DNA of 64,000 nt, from assembly GCF_001411555.2 (NCBI RefSeq), contig NC_049902.1:11661888-11725887 (forward strand), in the 5' to 3' direction. Origin of the DNA: Juglans regia (lineage: Eukaryota; Streptophyta; Magnoliopsida; Fagales; Juglandaceae). The notes under the pieces are model-generated. The model was not told where the DNA came from. It searched no databases and saw only the letters and a list, made by a program, of their open reading frames with translations. A program made the translations under genes and the position numbers. Positions 1-11,493 of the stretch are shown here, piece after piece; within the stretch, counting starts at the first letter, position 1; each line of letters starts with the position of its first letter.

Positions 1-654
1 GGCAGAATGATTTCGGGACTGGTTGCAAACCCACATAAGGACGCAAATAGCATGCCTAGAGATTTTGGATTTCCAGAAATTAGTTCATAAGGCATCTATA
101 GTTGAACGGGAACAATGAAACTCGTTGGCTGAATTCCCAACTTTGAAGAAACGTATGGTAGTAGGCGAAGGTAACAGTTCAGGAGCTCCATAGAAATTCA
201 TGTCTAGGATCGGTGGAGGACCACCAGTCACCCTAGGTACACAAGCGAGCGAAAGGATGTAGGTATGTAATGTTAGTCATAGGACTCATAAAGGGGATTG
301 TCGTTAAGCCCAGAATGTGTGCTATAGACGTAGATAGATGGGACATCAAGCTTAGGATTGTCCCTAGGCACTCCTAGTGCAGAGAGCAATGCCAGGATGA
401 GGACGCAGAGGTCTATGGCAACCTGTGCAAGCAAAGGTATACACGCTAACCCTAGGAGAAGTTGATGAGGATCCCATAGAAGCGTAGGAAGTTGGTGTTA
501 TCACAAGTATGAGGTTATTACTCGCCTTAGTTAACTTCTTTCGTAGGAATCCTTTGCGTAGTGAGTAATGATGATTATCACAGGGAGAATTAGAGTGTCA
601 CAAGTTTAAGCGAACGCCTTATTCATTATCCAAGTTGGTTAGGATGGCTGGCCT

Positions 655-1129
655 TCAGACACAGCCAATGAGCTTGGGACTCACGATAGCTTTACCGAAT
701 GAAGGTACAATTTTTGTGCCAAGGTAGTTAAAGGATGTCCATTAGAAATAGTGGGAGTTCCTTTGGATGCCAACCTAATCGTGTTCAATATGCTAGGATT
801 TGACATTATTTCGGGGATGGATTGATTGTTTAGGCATTTTGCCAGTATAAATTGTTGCATGAGGACGGTAACCTTTCAGGCACCAAGAATGGAGGCTAGG
901 ATCTTTAGAGGAAGCAAACTGTACCCCCTACCCAAAGTTATCACCTCACTACAAGCTAAGAAAGAGTTGACAAAAGGGGTAGAGGTCTACCTAGTACACC
1001 TAACCTTGAGGAAAGGGATGCATAAGGAGGTGGATGACATACCAATAGTAAGAGAATTCCTGGAGGTCTTTAAGGAATTTTCAGGGATGCCCTTACCAGA
1101 AACATTGAGTTCGCAATTGATTTGGAACT
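655..1129 (+). pseudogene. Ty3/gypsy protease C-terminus and protease-RT linker
   Basis: In pieces of different frame the sequence gives CPLEIVGVPLDANLIV, then GFDIISGMDWL, then RTVTFQAPRM. The second is the flap and end region of the gypsy aspartic protease (usual form FDIILGMDWL). The linker at about 1020-1110 contains DIPIVREFLEVFKEF, the conserved string just before the RT. The catalytic DSG of the protease would lie upstream of 655 and was not found. The open stretch 826-1129 starts inside the family's usual sequence, so it is not a gene start. Confidence 0.75.
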
Positions 1130-1134
1130 AGGGA

Positions 1135-1850
1135 TTGTTCAAGTCGATAGGGCACCCTATAGGACGGCCCCAATGGAGTTGATGGAACATAAGAATCAAT
1201 ACCTTGCCTTGGGGAGTGTCGATACTATTCATCAAGAAGAATGTTGGAACCCTTAGGATGTGTATTGACTATCTGGAGTTGAACAAGGTAACCATCAAGA
1301 ACAGGTACCCATTACCTAAGGTAGATGATCTATTCGATCAACTACAAGGAGATGCAGTCTTTTCTGAGATCAATCTTAGATTTGGGTACTATCAGGTGAG
1401 GATTAAGGAAGGCAATGTGTCTAAGACGGCTTTACGGACTATGTATGGTCACTATGAGTTCACCATAGTGCCTTTCGGATTGGCTAACGTCCCAGCAGCC
1501 TTTATGGATCTCATAAATATGGTGTTTCGACCATTCTTGAATTTATTCGTAGTGGTGTTCATAGATAATATCTTAATATACTCTTGAAGTGCAAAGGAGC
1601 AGGGAGATCACTTGAAGATAGTGCTAGGGAACCTTTAGGATCATTAATTCTATGTCAAACTCAGCAAGTGCAAATTATGTTGGAGGAAATATGGTTTCTA
1701 GGCCATGTGGTTTCTGAGAGGGAATCATGGCGGACCCAAATAAAGTGGAGGGTGTGATGGATTGGAAACAACCCACCTCGGTATAGGAGATTAGGAGTTT
1801 CTTAGGGTTAGCCAGTTACTATCTTAGATTCGTGGTAGGATTTTCTAAAC
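1135..1850 (+). pseudogene. Ty3/gypsy reverse transcriptase, broken
   Basis: The clean block 1204-1587 contains [22 protein letters not shown] (split here as [13 protein letters not shown] and TIKNRYPLP) and the palm motif [13 protein letters not shown]. The active-site string reads FIDNILIYS, where the family has FIDDILIYS: the second aspartate codon at 1567-1569 is AAT (Asn). A stop follows at 1585-1587. The thumb and connection region (about 1590-1850) is recognisable only in fragments, such as FLGHV-like and VEGVMDW-like strings in shifted frames. The enzyme cannot be active. Confidence 0.85.
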
Positions 1851-2443
1851 TGTCAAGCCTTCTCACAACGTTGACAAGAAAGGAAGCTAAGTTCATCTGG
1901 ATTGACCGGTACGAACAAAGCTTTGAGGAGACGGTTAACCACGACTCTTGTTTTAGCGCTATCAGAACTGAATAAGCCATTCGTGGTATTCAGTGACGCA
2001 TCAACATATGGCTTAGGATATGCTTTGATGCAAGAAGGCAAGGTGATAGCCTATGCATCTAGACAGTTGAAAGATCATGAGAAGAATTACCCAACCCATG
2101 ATAAGGAATTAGCATCAGTGGTGTTTGCCCTAAATATATGGAGATAACACCTATCTGGGAGGAGTGCGAGGTGTACATGGACGATAAGAGCTTAAAGCAC
2201 TTCTTTACTCAAAAGAACCTCAACATGAGAGAGTGGAGATGATTGGAGACCATCAACGATTACCAGTGGGAGATTAAGTACCACCCGGGTAAGGCTCAAT
2301 TAGTCACCGACGCCCTAAGTCATAAGTCAAAGGCCAAGGGCAAGCGAGAGACTTCAGAAGTAGATTCCCTATTAGAAGATATGAGGCTCTTACTAGTTAA
2401 GGACAAGTGCCAGAGGAGATTCTCATTGCTTTATAATAGTTGA
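1850..2443 (+). pseudogene. Ty3/gypsy RNase H, broken
   Basis: The stretch 1902-2147 gives [18 protein letters not shown] and [20 protein letters not shown], ending in [14 protein letters not shown] and a stop where the family continues with HYL. The first RNase H aspartate (SDAS) is kept. A shifted frame at about 2160-2330 continues with the string normally written FTQKDLNMRQRRWLE and then YHPGKAQLVTDALS, the end of the RNase H domain. This has the same order as the RT upstream and the integrase downstream. Confidence 0.85.
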
Positions 2444-2599
2444 CGAAAAATGAGTTTGAGGAATTGTGAGAGTAGTAGGAGAAGGATCGAATGTTGTTGG
2501 AAATTCGACAAAAAATTGGCAGGCGAAGGACTTGCCCATTTTAGCTTAGGCAAATATGGGATCCGACAAAAAATTGGCAGGTGACCAAATAACCTAGAG

Positions 2600-2950
2600 G
2601 TTGTACAACAAATTTTGGTAGAAGCTCATTCATCACCATACGCTATACATTTGGGAGGAATGAAAATGTATTGAGACCTCAAGAAGGGATATTGGTGGGA
2701 AGGAATAAAGAAGGAAATCACTCATTTCATCGAGAAATGTGATACGTGTAGAGGGCAAAGGTGGAGCATTAGCAGTCGGTGGGAAACTTGTAACTTTTAC
2801 CCATTCCCGAATGGAAATGGGAAGACATTGCTATGAACTTCTTGGTGAGATTACCCCAAACTCCAACGAGTAAAGATGCAATATGGGTAGTAGTCGATTG
2901 ATTGAGCAAGAGCACTCACTTCTCACAGGTCACTACAACGGATACGATGA
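2600..2950 (+). pseudogene. Ty3/gypsy integrase fragment
   Basis: The zinc-binding HHCC region is visible at about 2680-2750 (KGYWWEGIKKEITHFIEKCDTC with RGQ following, read in parts). The start of the catalytic core follows at about 2800-2940: PFPNGNGKT in one frame where the family has [10 protein letters not shown], then KDAIWVVVD and a stop where RLTK is expected. The domain breaks off at about 2950 in an unrelated short-repeat tract, so the second core aspartate, the glutamate and any chromodomain are missing. Confidence 0.8.
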
Positions 2951-3478
2951 GAAAGGAATCACTCTTTGAGCAAATCACAGGTATACATAAGCATGATGAG
3001 GAATCATTCTCTGAGCAAATCTCATATATGTATAATCATTAGTATAGCAAGGAATCACCCTTTGAGCAAACACATAAAATCACATGTTCTCATCATGATA
3101 GTACCAATGGGCAATCACTCCATCCATCTGACACAGGGAATCTTTCTACCCGGTCAACGTGTGAACTCATTCACCAAAAACTGACAGGGAATCACTCCAC
3201 CTATCCAACATGAGAAATCTCTCTACTCGGCCAACACGTGGAACACTTCCACCAACATATAATAAAGGACACCATGCATGATCAACATGGGGACTCTCTC
3301 TACCCGTGATATGAAGTGAGGCCAATATGGAAATGTTCCACCCCGACCATCACAAGGAATCCATCTACCCATATGAAACTCGTAGCAAAGTGCTGATGGA
3401 ATGGTATGGAGACTCCACAACTCGTTACATGGTTACCATACACTCAAGAAGACACAACACTTTGAATCACATCCATAC
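2950..3478. repeat. Degenerate short tandem-like repeat tract
   Basis: The core GGAATCACTC or a close variant recurs at about 2952, 3000, 3050, 3112, 3136, 3186 and 3354, often followed by TTTGAGCAAA or by CTACCCGG. Spacing is irregular, about 25-65 bases. The tract joins the broken integrase on its left and the truncated Athila LTR on its right. It may be a decayed LTR or satellite fragment. Open frames across it (for example 2966-3184) look like by-products of the repeats. Confidence 0.55.
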
Positions 3479-3523
3479 AAAACAGAGCATTTCATGTTCT
3501 TCTGCGAGCCGCTGCACCTTCTG

Positions 3524-6500
3524 TGTGACGCCCCCAAATTCTGCTTGGGATCGGACGGACATTTGAAGCGTCGAGACATGCAACACAAGGTTACCTGGCC
3601 CCGTTCATGACATATAAGATGCAATATTCCTAACATGCATCTAGCATTATGCAATATTCGCAGCGGATAATTTTTTTTTTCTTTAGCAATACTATGCACC
3701 AAATTGAAATATCCCAAATACTTAAAATATACTTCATACTTAATGACGTACTAAACAACTGAGATCACAACACTAGTCCAAAATGGTTGTGATTGAAAGA
3801 GTGTTGGAGATTGAACACCACAAATACAAGTAGTAATGAGGTAATTACTGTACTACAATCTATGTCACACCATCGCTTAGTCGATCATTTCCAGTTAGTC
3901 GATTCTCGATTCTCCTTTAGATCCTGTAATAAGATCTACCATTCGGGGGGAATGGTAGTTGGGACTACCACAGTGAGATTTGATTACAAATCTCAGTAAG
4001 TTAACAAAAAACTTCCACACAAGTTAATGATGCATGTATGGCAGTAAAAATATGAATGCACAATCAAAGCCAATAGTAAGCATAACATATCCTGGCATAA
4101 CATGGCATGAAATAATAAGCATAACATAACTTGACATAACATGGCATGAGCTGACATAACTTGAACTGAAACTAAAACTTAGCTTGACGTGACATGACAT
4201 GTACGTGAACTTAAAACATAGCATGGACTTGAAACATAGCATGAGCGTGACCTTGAAACATAACATGGAATTGAAACATAGCATAAACGTGAACATGCAT
4301 AATTTGAACATAATAAACTTGAACATAACATGAACCTGAGCATGACATAACATAGATGTAAACTTGGAACATAACGTGAACGTGAACATAACATAACATG
4401 AACTTGAAACATATTCTTGTCTTATAGGGTCACCATAATAGAGTAGTCTTATCTCATGTACCATGATTGCGTGAACGTAAACTTGAACATAACATAACGT
4501 GAAACATGACTTGAACGTGAAATACATGAACTTGAAATCTTATTCAATGAACTTAATTAATAAAGTGACCATATGGGTGCTACACGGGTCCCCTTGAGCC
4601 GTGTGTCCCTGCCGATTATGGCATCACAATACAGGTGTCTATACCAGCTATGAGAGTGTTAATACGTACTCCACAGTTGTTGTGGCCCCACGTATTCTAC
4701 GTGTCACAATTACTGTGTCTCACGTAGTGTATGCTCCACAGTTGTTGTGACCCCATACTTCATGCTCTACAGTTGTTGTGGCCCCATGACTTATTTGTTT
4801 GTGCCATACTTGCTGTGGACACACGTAACATAAAGTGTGGCTCCATCGGCATTACTGCCTAGCGCGCTCCGGTGACTAGCTAATTAGACCTCATTCACAA
4901 CCTGTTGACTGTACTTTGTCAACCCAGGAAATTTCACACCTATTTAGACACTCCAGCGTGAACAAAGAAGTTCCACTAGGATATTACCCAATCCTAGCGC
5001 TTAGGATCGTGATTGACATGAATAACTTAACTGGCATATATGACATTTCGTAACGTGACGTAACATGAACGTGACATAAAAGACAGAAGTCCTGACGTAG
5101 CATAACGTGTCATGAACGTAAGATGACATACATGACATACTTTGAAACATAAATGTAACAGGAAATATTCCATAACATGACATACATGTAACAGACAATA
5201 TTCCGTAACATGGTATAACATGTAAAGACAATATTTCGTAACATGGCATAACATGTGATAGTGAATATTACGTAATATGAAATACATGTAACTGATGGCA
5301 TACTTAACTTAACATGACATACTTGCAATGTATAGCAGTACGTGACAGAATATCTTGTGTAACAGATGAATACTTCATGACAGAATAAATTATGTGTAAC
5401 AGATAAATATGTAATGACTTGACATGGCACATATGATAACATGCATACATACACTTTAGTTCCCTCACTTATCACTCATACACATTAAACTGATAGTAAG
5501 TTAAAAGCTAACTTACCTCGATCTTCGCGCTTCGAGACAAAACTCAAGTGCGATCACGAGAAACTGAAAGTAGTAATTTCTAAAAATTAGATCTTAATCA
5601 CAAACAATTAGGAATATGGTAAAACAATATATCAACTTAGAGTAAAATTACCATTTTACCCTCTACATGTGGAAAAATGACCATTTTACCCATAACTTAA
5701 GGATTTTGCATCCTAACTCCAAAAATCACCAAAATTTACATATCTTATGTAAATTTTGTCCTAAGCTCAAATATCAATTCAGAAAAATTTAAAACTAAAC
5801 ACAACCATTAAAAATCTATAGGGCCGAAACTTACAAAGGCAATTTCCTTTGATTTTTGTTGTAATTCATTCAAATTTCAAAACTTATGATTAAACCAAAA
5901 TTTTTCTTCTACTATACTCATAACATATTCCTAAGAATAATCATGCTTTGAATCATGAACAAAAGACATCAAAACCACTAAAACGATACTTAAACTTTTT
6001 GGTTTCTCTTCTAAGTTCAAAACAGATTTTTGTTTTTAACTTGTTTTGATCAACCTCTTGATCCATGACTTATATAGATGTGATCTTCAAACCAAAACAT
6101 CACATGGTTTAAAAAAGTGTCCTAAAACAGATCCAAGCTTCAAACTCAAGATCAGATGGTTAAATATCAACCAAAACAAAAATTTAGCCAAGAACATCAT
6201 CACTTTGGCCTAACTGAATATCTCATTGCATAAAATTTCATAACTTCGAAACTAACATCAAATATCTTCAAAATAAAATTCTAGCATGTATATAAGAGGC
6301 TTAGGATCTTCCAATAAAAATATCAAAGCCATTGGAATAATATTAAAGCATAAAAGATTTAAACTTTCTCAAAACAGAAACTGTTTTTCCTTTTCCAGTT
6401 TCTAAGTTTCAAGATCTAAGAAAAGATTTCACCAAAACTTTTAATCATGCAACAAATCCTCAATCAATAATCATATACACATGTTAACAGTAGTCCATAA

Positions 6501-8039
6501 AAATTTCGGACCAAGATCTATTCATTAGCTTGGTCAAAAACTCTAAAATATAACACACTCTCCAGTTTATCGCCCAGAATGATCTTTCTGGGGTATAAAT
6601 GACATTTTACCAATCCAATGATATCCAAATGGAACAAATAAGGCATCCACGTAAACTAGACACCAAAAGGAACAACTTTAATGATGGAAACTTTGCGAGA
6701 AAACATGTACAAAAGCTTCAAAATTGGCGTGCAATAGAGGTAAGAAAAACTATCCGAGAGTGTCTTTTCTGCTCTATAAAGGAAAAGTGTAAAGGAGAGT
6801 TGGTTTTCATTGGAAGTGGACTGGATAGCCTCTTACACAAGTTATGGAAAGTGATAGGACTGAAAGGAAGCTTGAGTGTTGCCCTTTTCTTCTCATAAAA
6901 ATCAGTCCAAGATCTTTTTTCAAGGTGGAGTGTAAGAGTGAGGTGGCCCTTTAGCTTTGTACTTCAAGAACCTTCTAGGCCCTTCTTGTAAAGATCTGGC
7001 CAGCCAAGTGGGGGTACAAAACTTAGCCATGAAGCAATCCTATGGAGACCAAATTCGTGGGCCTTAATGGGCCTAAACTGAATGGGCCTAAATTTTGGGG
7101 TTTAAAGATGGTTTGGGTTGCTATCAAGCCCAAATCCAATATCACTTGGCCCAATCAATTTTTCAAGGTTAAGAAGGTTGGATAATGATGTTCTTACAAA
7201 AAATTGGAGGACTAGTAGCATGTGGAAGTGATTTAATCAAGTGATTAAACACAATGCTAGAAATCGGATTAGAAAGGGTTTGAAGACCAACTTTAGGGTT
7301 TGGGGAAACCGTTTAGGGTTCCAATTTCAACCATGCTTTTAGGCTTTCAATTGGATTCCCACCATTTAGGGTTTCACTAGGATTGAAACCTTCTTTGGTC
7401 TGGCACAATTTGGTTGATTAGAAGAAACAAAGTTTTGCTTAAGTAGCATGATCTCACACCTTGATTTCTTCAAATCCAACAAACGTTCCTCATTGTGCCA
7501 AGTGTCTAATATTATTCACTAAGTATGGCTAAGATCTTGCTAAGTGTCCAAGTAAAACTTCACTAATCTAAATTTGGACATTCCACATTGTGATTTTGAA
7601 AACACTGCACTGGGCACGCTTATCGAGATTACTATTCACTCCAAAAAAAATAACAATCTTAGTATTGAAAAATTCTAAATATTCATATTAACCTACTGTG
7701 AAAATCGTTTACCGAAATTCAACCTCGAAGTGCTCCTAAAAATAATTTCATAGTTTTAAACAGGCATTTCGTCCGAAAATATGAAAATAAATTTTTTGCT
7801 CCATAAAATCCTAAATAATCAACTGAGTCTAATGGCGTAGACCATAATGTATTCTGGCACTTCTAACTATCTCAAATAAATAAAACTCATATTTCTAGTG
7901 CCATAGTGAGTGATAACACTGACCATGTTGACAGACTGAAACCTGTGCGATTGGTCGATTTGTAAAAACTCATGGGATTTTCACGAGAGTCCTAAAGTCA
8001 ATAGAAATTCCACCAATGAATTTCAAGCGGGCTGTTACA
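3524..8039 (-). mobile_element. Solo LTR, 4516 bp, Tekay-like, with 5-bp target duplication
   Basis: Read on the minus strand it begins TGTAACAGCCCGC (at 8039) and ends GGGGGCGTCACA (at 3524), so the TG...CA ends are kept. Flanks are TTCTG (3519-3523) and TTCTA (8040-8044), a 5-bp duplication with one change. The uninterrupted site exists in the 3' LTR of the host element: GCACCTTCTGCCCCGTGATACG at 20671-20692 (given in part). No coding domain lies inside. The start pattern TGTAACANCCCG is shared with the solo LTR at 20904 and supports the minus orientation. A sequence like CGAGGTAAGTTAGC (about 5505-5525 reversed) resembles a splice-donor-like stretch seen in such long LTRs. Confidence 0.85.
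4080..5460. repeat. Low-complexity ACATAACATGAAC-type arrays inside the solo LTR
   Basis: Two degenerate arrays (about 4080-4560 and 5030-5460) are built from short variants of CATAACATGAAC and CTTGAAACATAGC. The spacer between them holds three copies of a small hairpin, CCACAGTTGTTGTGG (4671-4685; variants at 4736-4750 and 4767-4781). The long minus-strand open frames here read as Met-Leu-Cys-Tyr-Val-rich nonsense that follows the repeat period and are not genes. Confidence 0.75.
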
Positions 8040-8044
8040 TTCTA

Positions 8045-9179
8045 CCTCGTGATACGTCGGTGACGACATCGCTAACTCAAGAACCACCTAGTTGTCCATA
8101 AGCTCCATCGTCCGCAGCCACCAACTCCATGCAGGCAAGACATCAATACCAAGAGCCACGACTGCAACTCCACTTCCAGGAAACAACCAATGCCGTAGGA
8201 ACCTCCTCCATCTCAGCCACCTCTTGGCTCGCTCTCTCTCTCACTTCCATTACATGGCCCGGCATTGGAGTGCATTTCGGTGGGTATGCATGTTACAAAA
8301 ATCATGCAGGAAGCTTAACCAAGAAATGAAAAGAAAGAGACGAAAAAAATAAAGAAATTCTGCTTTTGGTGGAAAGAAACTCACGTAAGTGAAAGAGCCA
8401 ATTTCGTTTGGACTGAGTACCCAGCGACAAACGAAAGAAGACGAACTAAAAAGGAAAGAAAGAAAGGAAAAGCAAAAGGATGCAGGAAAAACACGGGAAA
8501 AACACAATAAAACGCATTACTCATGCGGAAAATAATTAAAAATGCGGAGACAGACATAACCAACCAAAAGCAACGGTGATTTTTGAATCCTGTATAAAGG
8601 CATGAAATGGACGAGAAAAGCAGTTAGTTTTAGTTTTTTAGAGTTAGAGTAAGAGTCCAATTTTCATTTGATCTAATCAATTTCGGTTTCTCTGGGTTCT
8701 TAGGAATGTTTTGAGTTTATTTTATTTTATTTTATTTGAGAGATCATTTTATGTCATTTAATTTCTTTTCCTTGCACTTTTAATCCCCGCTCATTTAAAT
8801 TTCTTGCACCTTTAATTCTTGCTTATTTTAATGTTATTTATTTTCTTGTTTCTTTAAATTTCAGTTAATTAATTTCAGCAATTTTAATTTACTACTTTGC
8901 ATTTCATTCTTGTTATCACTACACTCAAAAATCCAGAAACATGAATCTAGTCCATGACTAGTGACATTTTCATTTCCATTGCACTCTTACATTCATTGTA
9001 TATATCACCACTCTTAATTTTATTTTTATTTTCTCTTTGTAAATATTTTCACCATTTCACACGAGTTTGATTTTAAGCACTTTTCCTGAAAAGACGATCT
9101 AAGAATTTATTCTTAATTATTACGCAACACTCTCATATACTTAGAATAGTCTTTGTGCAACTCATTTTTTAGTGAGTCA
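8045..9179 (+). repeat. Athila-type 5' LTR (3' part)
   Basis: This block matches the 3' LTR segments at 20680-20903 and 23526-24624 almost throughout, with small indels. It ends in GTGAGTCA at 9172-9179, as the 3' LTR does at 24617-24624. The first LTR bases kept are 3479-3523, on the far side of the solo LTR. Everything before 3479 (over 900 LTR bases, judging by the 3' LTR) is lost at a junction with the short-repeat tract. Confidence 0.85.
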
Positions 9180-9185
9180 AGTTTT

Positions 9186-9203
9186 TGGTATCATTACTTA
9201 GGA
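9186..9203 (+). promoter_or_regulatory. Decayed primer-binding site of the Athila-type element
   Basis: It lies 6 bases after the 5' LTR end (9179), preceded by AGTTTTT as in Athila elements. It reads TGGTATCATTACTTAGGA. The Athila consensus I know (complementary to tRNA-Asp) is TGGCGCCGTTGCCGGGGA. Of the eight differences seven are C-to-T or G-to-A. The position and the flanking T-run make the assignment likely, though the match alone would not. Confidence 0.6.
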
Positions 9204-9464
9204 ATAGTTGGTTGGAGTAAATTTAAACTCGTGATTTTTTTTTCATTTTTTTATATTTGATGTTCTACTTATTTAATAAATAAAAATAATAATTCACCTA
9301 CTACTTAGTTGCTTGAAACTTCTCTTTGGTATTTGAACTAAAGTTTCATGTCTTGGGTGAGAGAGTTCAAATTGATTGCGTAGAGTTGCATCAATCACTG
9401 AAAGTAGTTTACACAACTTAGAGATAGACACTCGTTCTGTCTCTTCTACAAGCGACAACTCTGA

Positions 9465-10490
9465 AACCAAACAAGCCACGGCTGCACCTGCACCACGCAC
9501 TCTTAGAGATTATTTGTAGCCCACTCGCACCACTACACCTTCATGCATTGTGTTACCTAATGATGCACCTAATTTTTTCATAAAGCATGGCATGATGTCA
9601 GTAATATCTCAAATCCACGGGATGGACTCTGAGATTCCTTACTAACATCTGACGGATTTTGAGTTGGCTTGCACTACTTCATCAATAGGACCAATACTGA
9701 TGAATACATTAGACTTCGGTTATTTCCCTTCTCTCTAAAGGACAAAGCAAAAATTTGGTTTAATTCTTTGAGGTCTAATTCTATTTCTAGTCGGCCTGAT
9801 ATGCATCGTGAATTTTTACAGAAATTCTTCCCTTTTCAAAGAACTCAGCTGTTACAAGAGAAAATCAGTCAGTTCAATCAAAAGCCTAACAAAACTTTCC
9901 ATATCAGCTGGGAAAGGTTTAAGGATTTGATGAACATCTGGCCACATCACGGTTTTGAATCCTGGAGATTGATGAATCATTTTTACAATGGTCTCACTCC
10001 AGAATGCAAGCAATCTGTCCAAACCATGTGCAACGGAGAAATCTGTTGCAAGGAACCTAATGAAGCACTATCATTTTTCGACTATCTTACCAAGAGTGCC
10101 CAACAATGGAATACTCGGGCTGATCGAGTTTCATTGACCGCACAACCATTGAGGGCTATTACTGGTGGAGGTAGATATGAGCTAAAGGAGGACACTAATG
10201 TTCAAGCCCGAATAGTTGCATTAACCAAAACCGTGAAAGCCGTAGAGGCGTGCTCTTTATGCACTAATTCAAACCACACGACCCAAGACTGCCCAATCAT
10301 ACCAGTATTTCAGGAGAACGGGTTTGAACAGATGCAATCAGCTAACTGGGTCAACAGAGCACAAAATCAAAATTTCTCAAATACATATAATCCCGGGCGG
10401 AGGAATCACCCAAATTTCTCATGGAGGAATGATCAGCTTGACCGGTCTCCACCATCTTCTCAGCAGCCATTTCATCAGGCTGTTCCTTAG
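9465..10490 (+). pseudogene. Athila-type Gag, N-terminus disrupted
   Basis: An open stretch of 273 codons runs from 9669 and holds the retrotransposon Gag core: PFSLKDKAKIWFNSL, then QFNQKPNKTFHISWERFKDL (the usual ETLYEAWERFKDLL), then FYNGLTPECKQSV. A zinc knuckle of the form CX2CX4HX4C follows (CSLCTNSNHTTQDC, about 10249-10290). The usual Athila N-terminus is still readable upstream (RTLRDYL at about 9500, then a stop; KHGMMSVISQIHGMDSE at about 9585), so the real start is near 9465 and the frame at 9669 is only what is left after a stop. Gag would form the virus-like particle and bind element RNA. Confidence 0.85.
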
Positions 10491-11160
10491 CTCCAACAAC
10501 AACCATATTAAACTCCTCAGAGCTATCCTTTTATAGCACCTCCAGGATTTCAACCTCATGCAGCTGCACAGAGTTCTCAGCTTCAATCATTTGTGAAGAA
10601 GTCTCTAGACGATAGTATGGCATAGATGGCCAATATGCTTCAGCAATTCATGTAGATTCAAGCCACCACAAATAATCAAAACACTCAGGCCATAAATGAA
10701 TTGCGGAGCACCATAAATAAGATAAACACAACATTAAGCACTCTGGAGAAATGGAAGTTTCCGGCACAGCCTCAACCTAATCCTCAAGTGTACCGAAAAC
10801 AATCACAACAAGTACATAATGTCTTAGGGAAAAGGAAGTTCCCCAACTAGAGATGACCATGGATAAATAAGAAGCTGCTCCTACACCTGAAGATGTAACG
10901 GAGCCTGATGAAGCTAAAAAAGAACCAAAGGTGGTGAGACCGGAATCGAAGAAGCTTGTTATCAAGTAGGGGGTACCAACCTGTGGTTCCCTATCCACAG
11001 AGATTTGCAGCTAGCCAAAAGAATAAATACCACACTGAGATTCATGAAATCTTCAAGCAAGTGAAGATTAATATTCCACTCTTAGAAGCCATTCAAAAAG
11101 TTCCTTCATATGCAAAATTTTGGAAGGACTTATGCACGGTGAAGAGGAAACTGAATCTAG
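10491..11160 (+). pseudogene. Athila-type Gag C-terminal and pre-protease region
   Basis: After the gag stop at 10488-10490 the sequence continues in several frames with Gln/Pro-rich text. At about 11035-11150 it shows EIFKQVKINIPLLEAIQKVP and SYAKFWKDLCTVKRK, the conserved Athila string just before the protease domain. The protease active site that should come next is absent. At about 11160 the text switches directly to the end of integrase. Confidence 0.75.
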
Positions 11161-11493
11161 GGATGTCCCCTCATCGATTAGTCTATGGTAAATCTTTTCA
11201 TTTACCTGTTGTTATTAGAATCGAGCTCTTTCGGCCATAAAACATGTTAACATATCACTTGATGAAGCTTCATGGTGAGAAAATCGCAGATCAACGAATT
11301 GGATAAAGCTCGTCGAGATGCTTATGACAACGCCCAATTGGAAAAGGAACGAATGAAAAGTTTGCATGATAAAAAAATTCATTCCAAGCAATTCATACTC
11401 GACCAGGAAGTACTTCTTTACATACATAGTTTTCCTGACAAATTGAAATCTTTTATTCCAATGTATGATCCAGGTGAAACACTTTTTGTCTAG
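11161..11493 (+). pseudogene. Athila-type integrase C-terminus after internal deletion
   Basis: Directly behind the gag-protease linker stands GMSPHRLVYGKSFHLPV (11160-11210), the region beyond the integrase catalytic glutamate. Then come INELDKARRDAYDNAQLEKE and KMKSLHDKKI-like text (11290-11380). The element thus lost the rest of protease, all of RT and RNase H and most of integrase in one join. The usual motif order makes a deletion much likelier than a rearrangement. A stop at 11491-11493 closes the frame. Confidence 0.8.

Larger units (their letters stand above)
1..2950 (+). mobile_element. Decayed Ty3/gypsy element, pol region without LTRs
   Basis: Protease, reverse transcriptase, RNase H and integrase remnants follow each other on the + strand in the Ty3/gypsy order (integrase last). 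The RNase H and integrase wording resembles Tekay/Del-type chromoviruses, but the lineage is an inference. Many stops and frameshifts break the frame. No LTR is visible on the right, and the left side runs off the window. Bases 1-650 should hold gag and the start of the protease by position, but I could not read a convincing gag motif there. Within 2500-2600 an 18-base string beginning CGACAAAAAATT occurs twice (2516 and 2564), a small local duplication. Confidence 0.85.

Noticed and set aside
2950..3478. CRISPR-like or satellite array
   Set aside because: Spacing is irregular and repeats are degenerate; a plant nuclear context also excludes CRISPR.
4024..5475. Long minus-strand open frames (up to 167 codons) rich in Met, Leu, Cys, Tyr and Val
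   Set aside because: They follow the period of the ACATAACATGAAC-type arrays inside a solo LTR, and several frames are open together, so they are composition effects.
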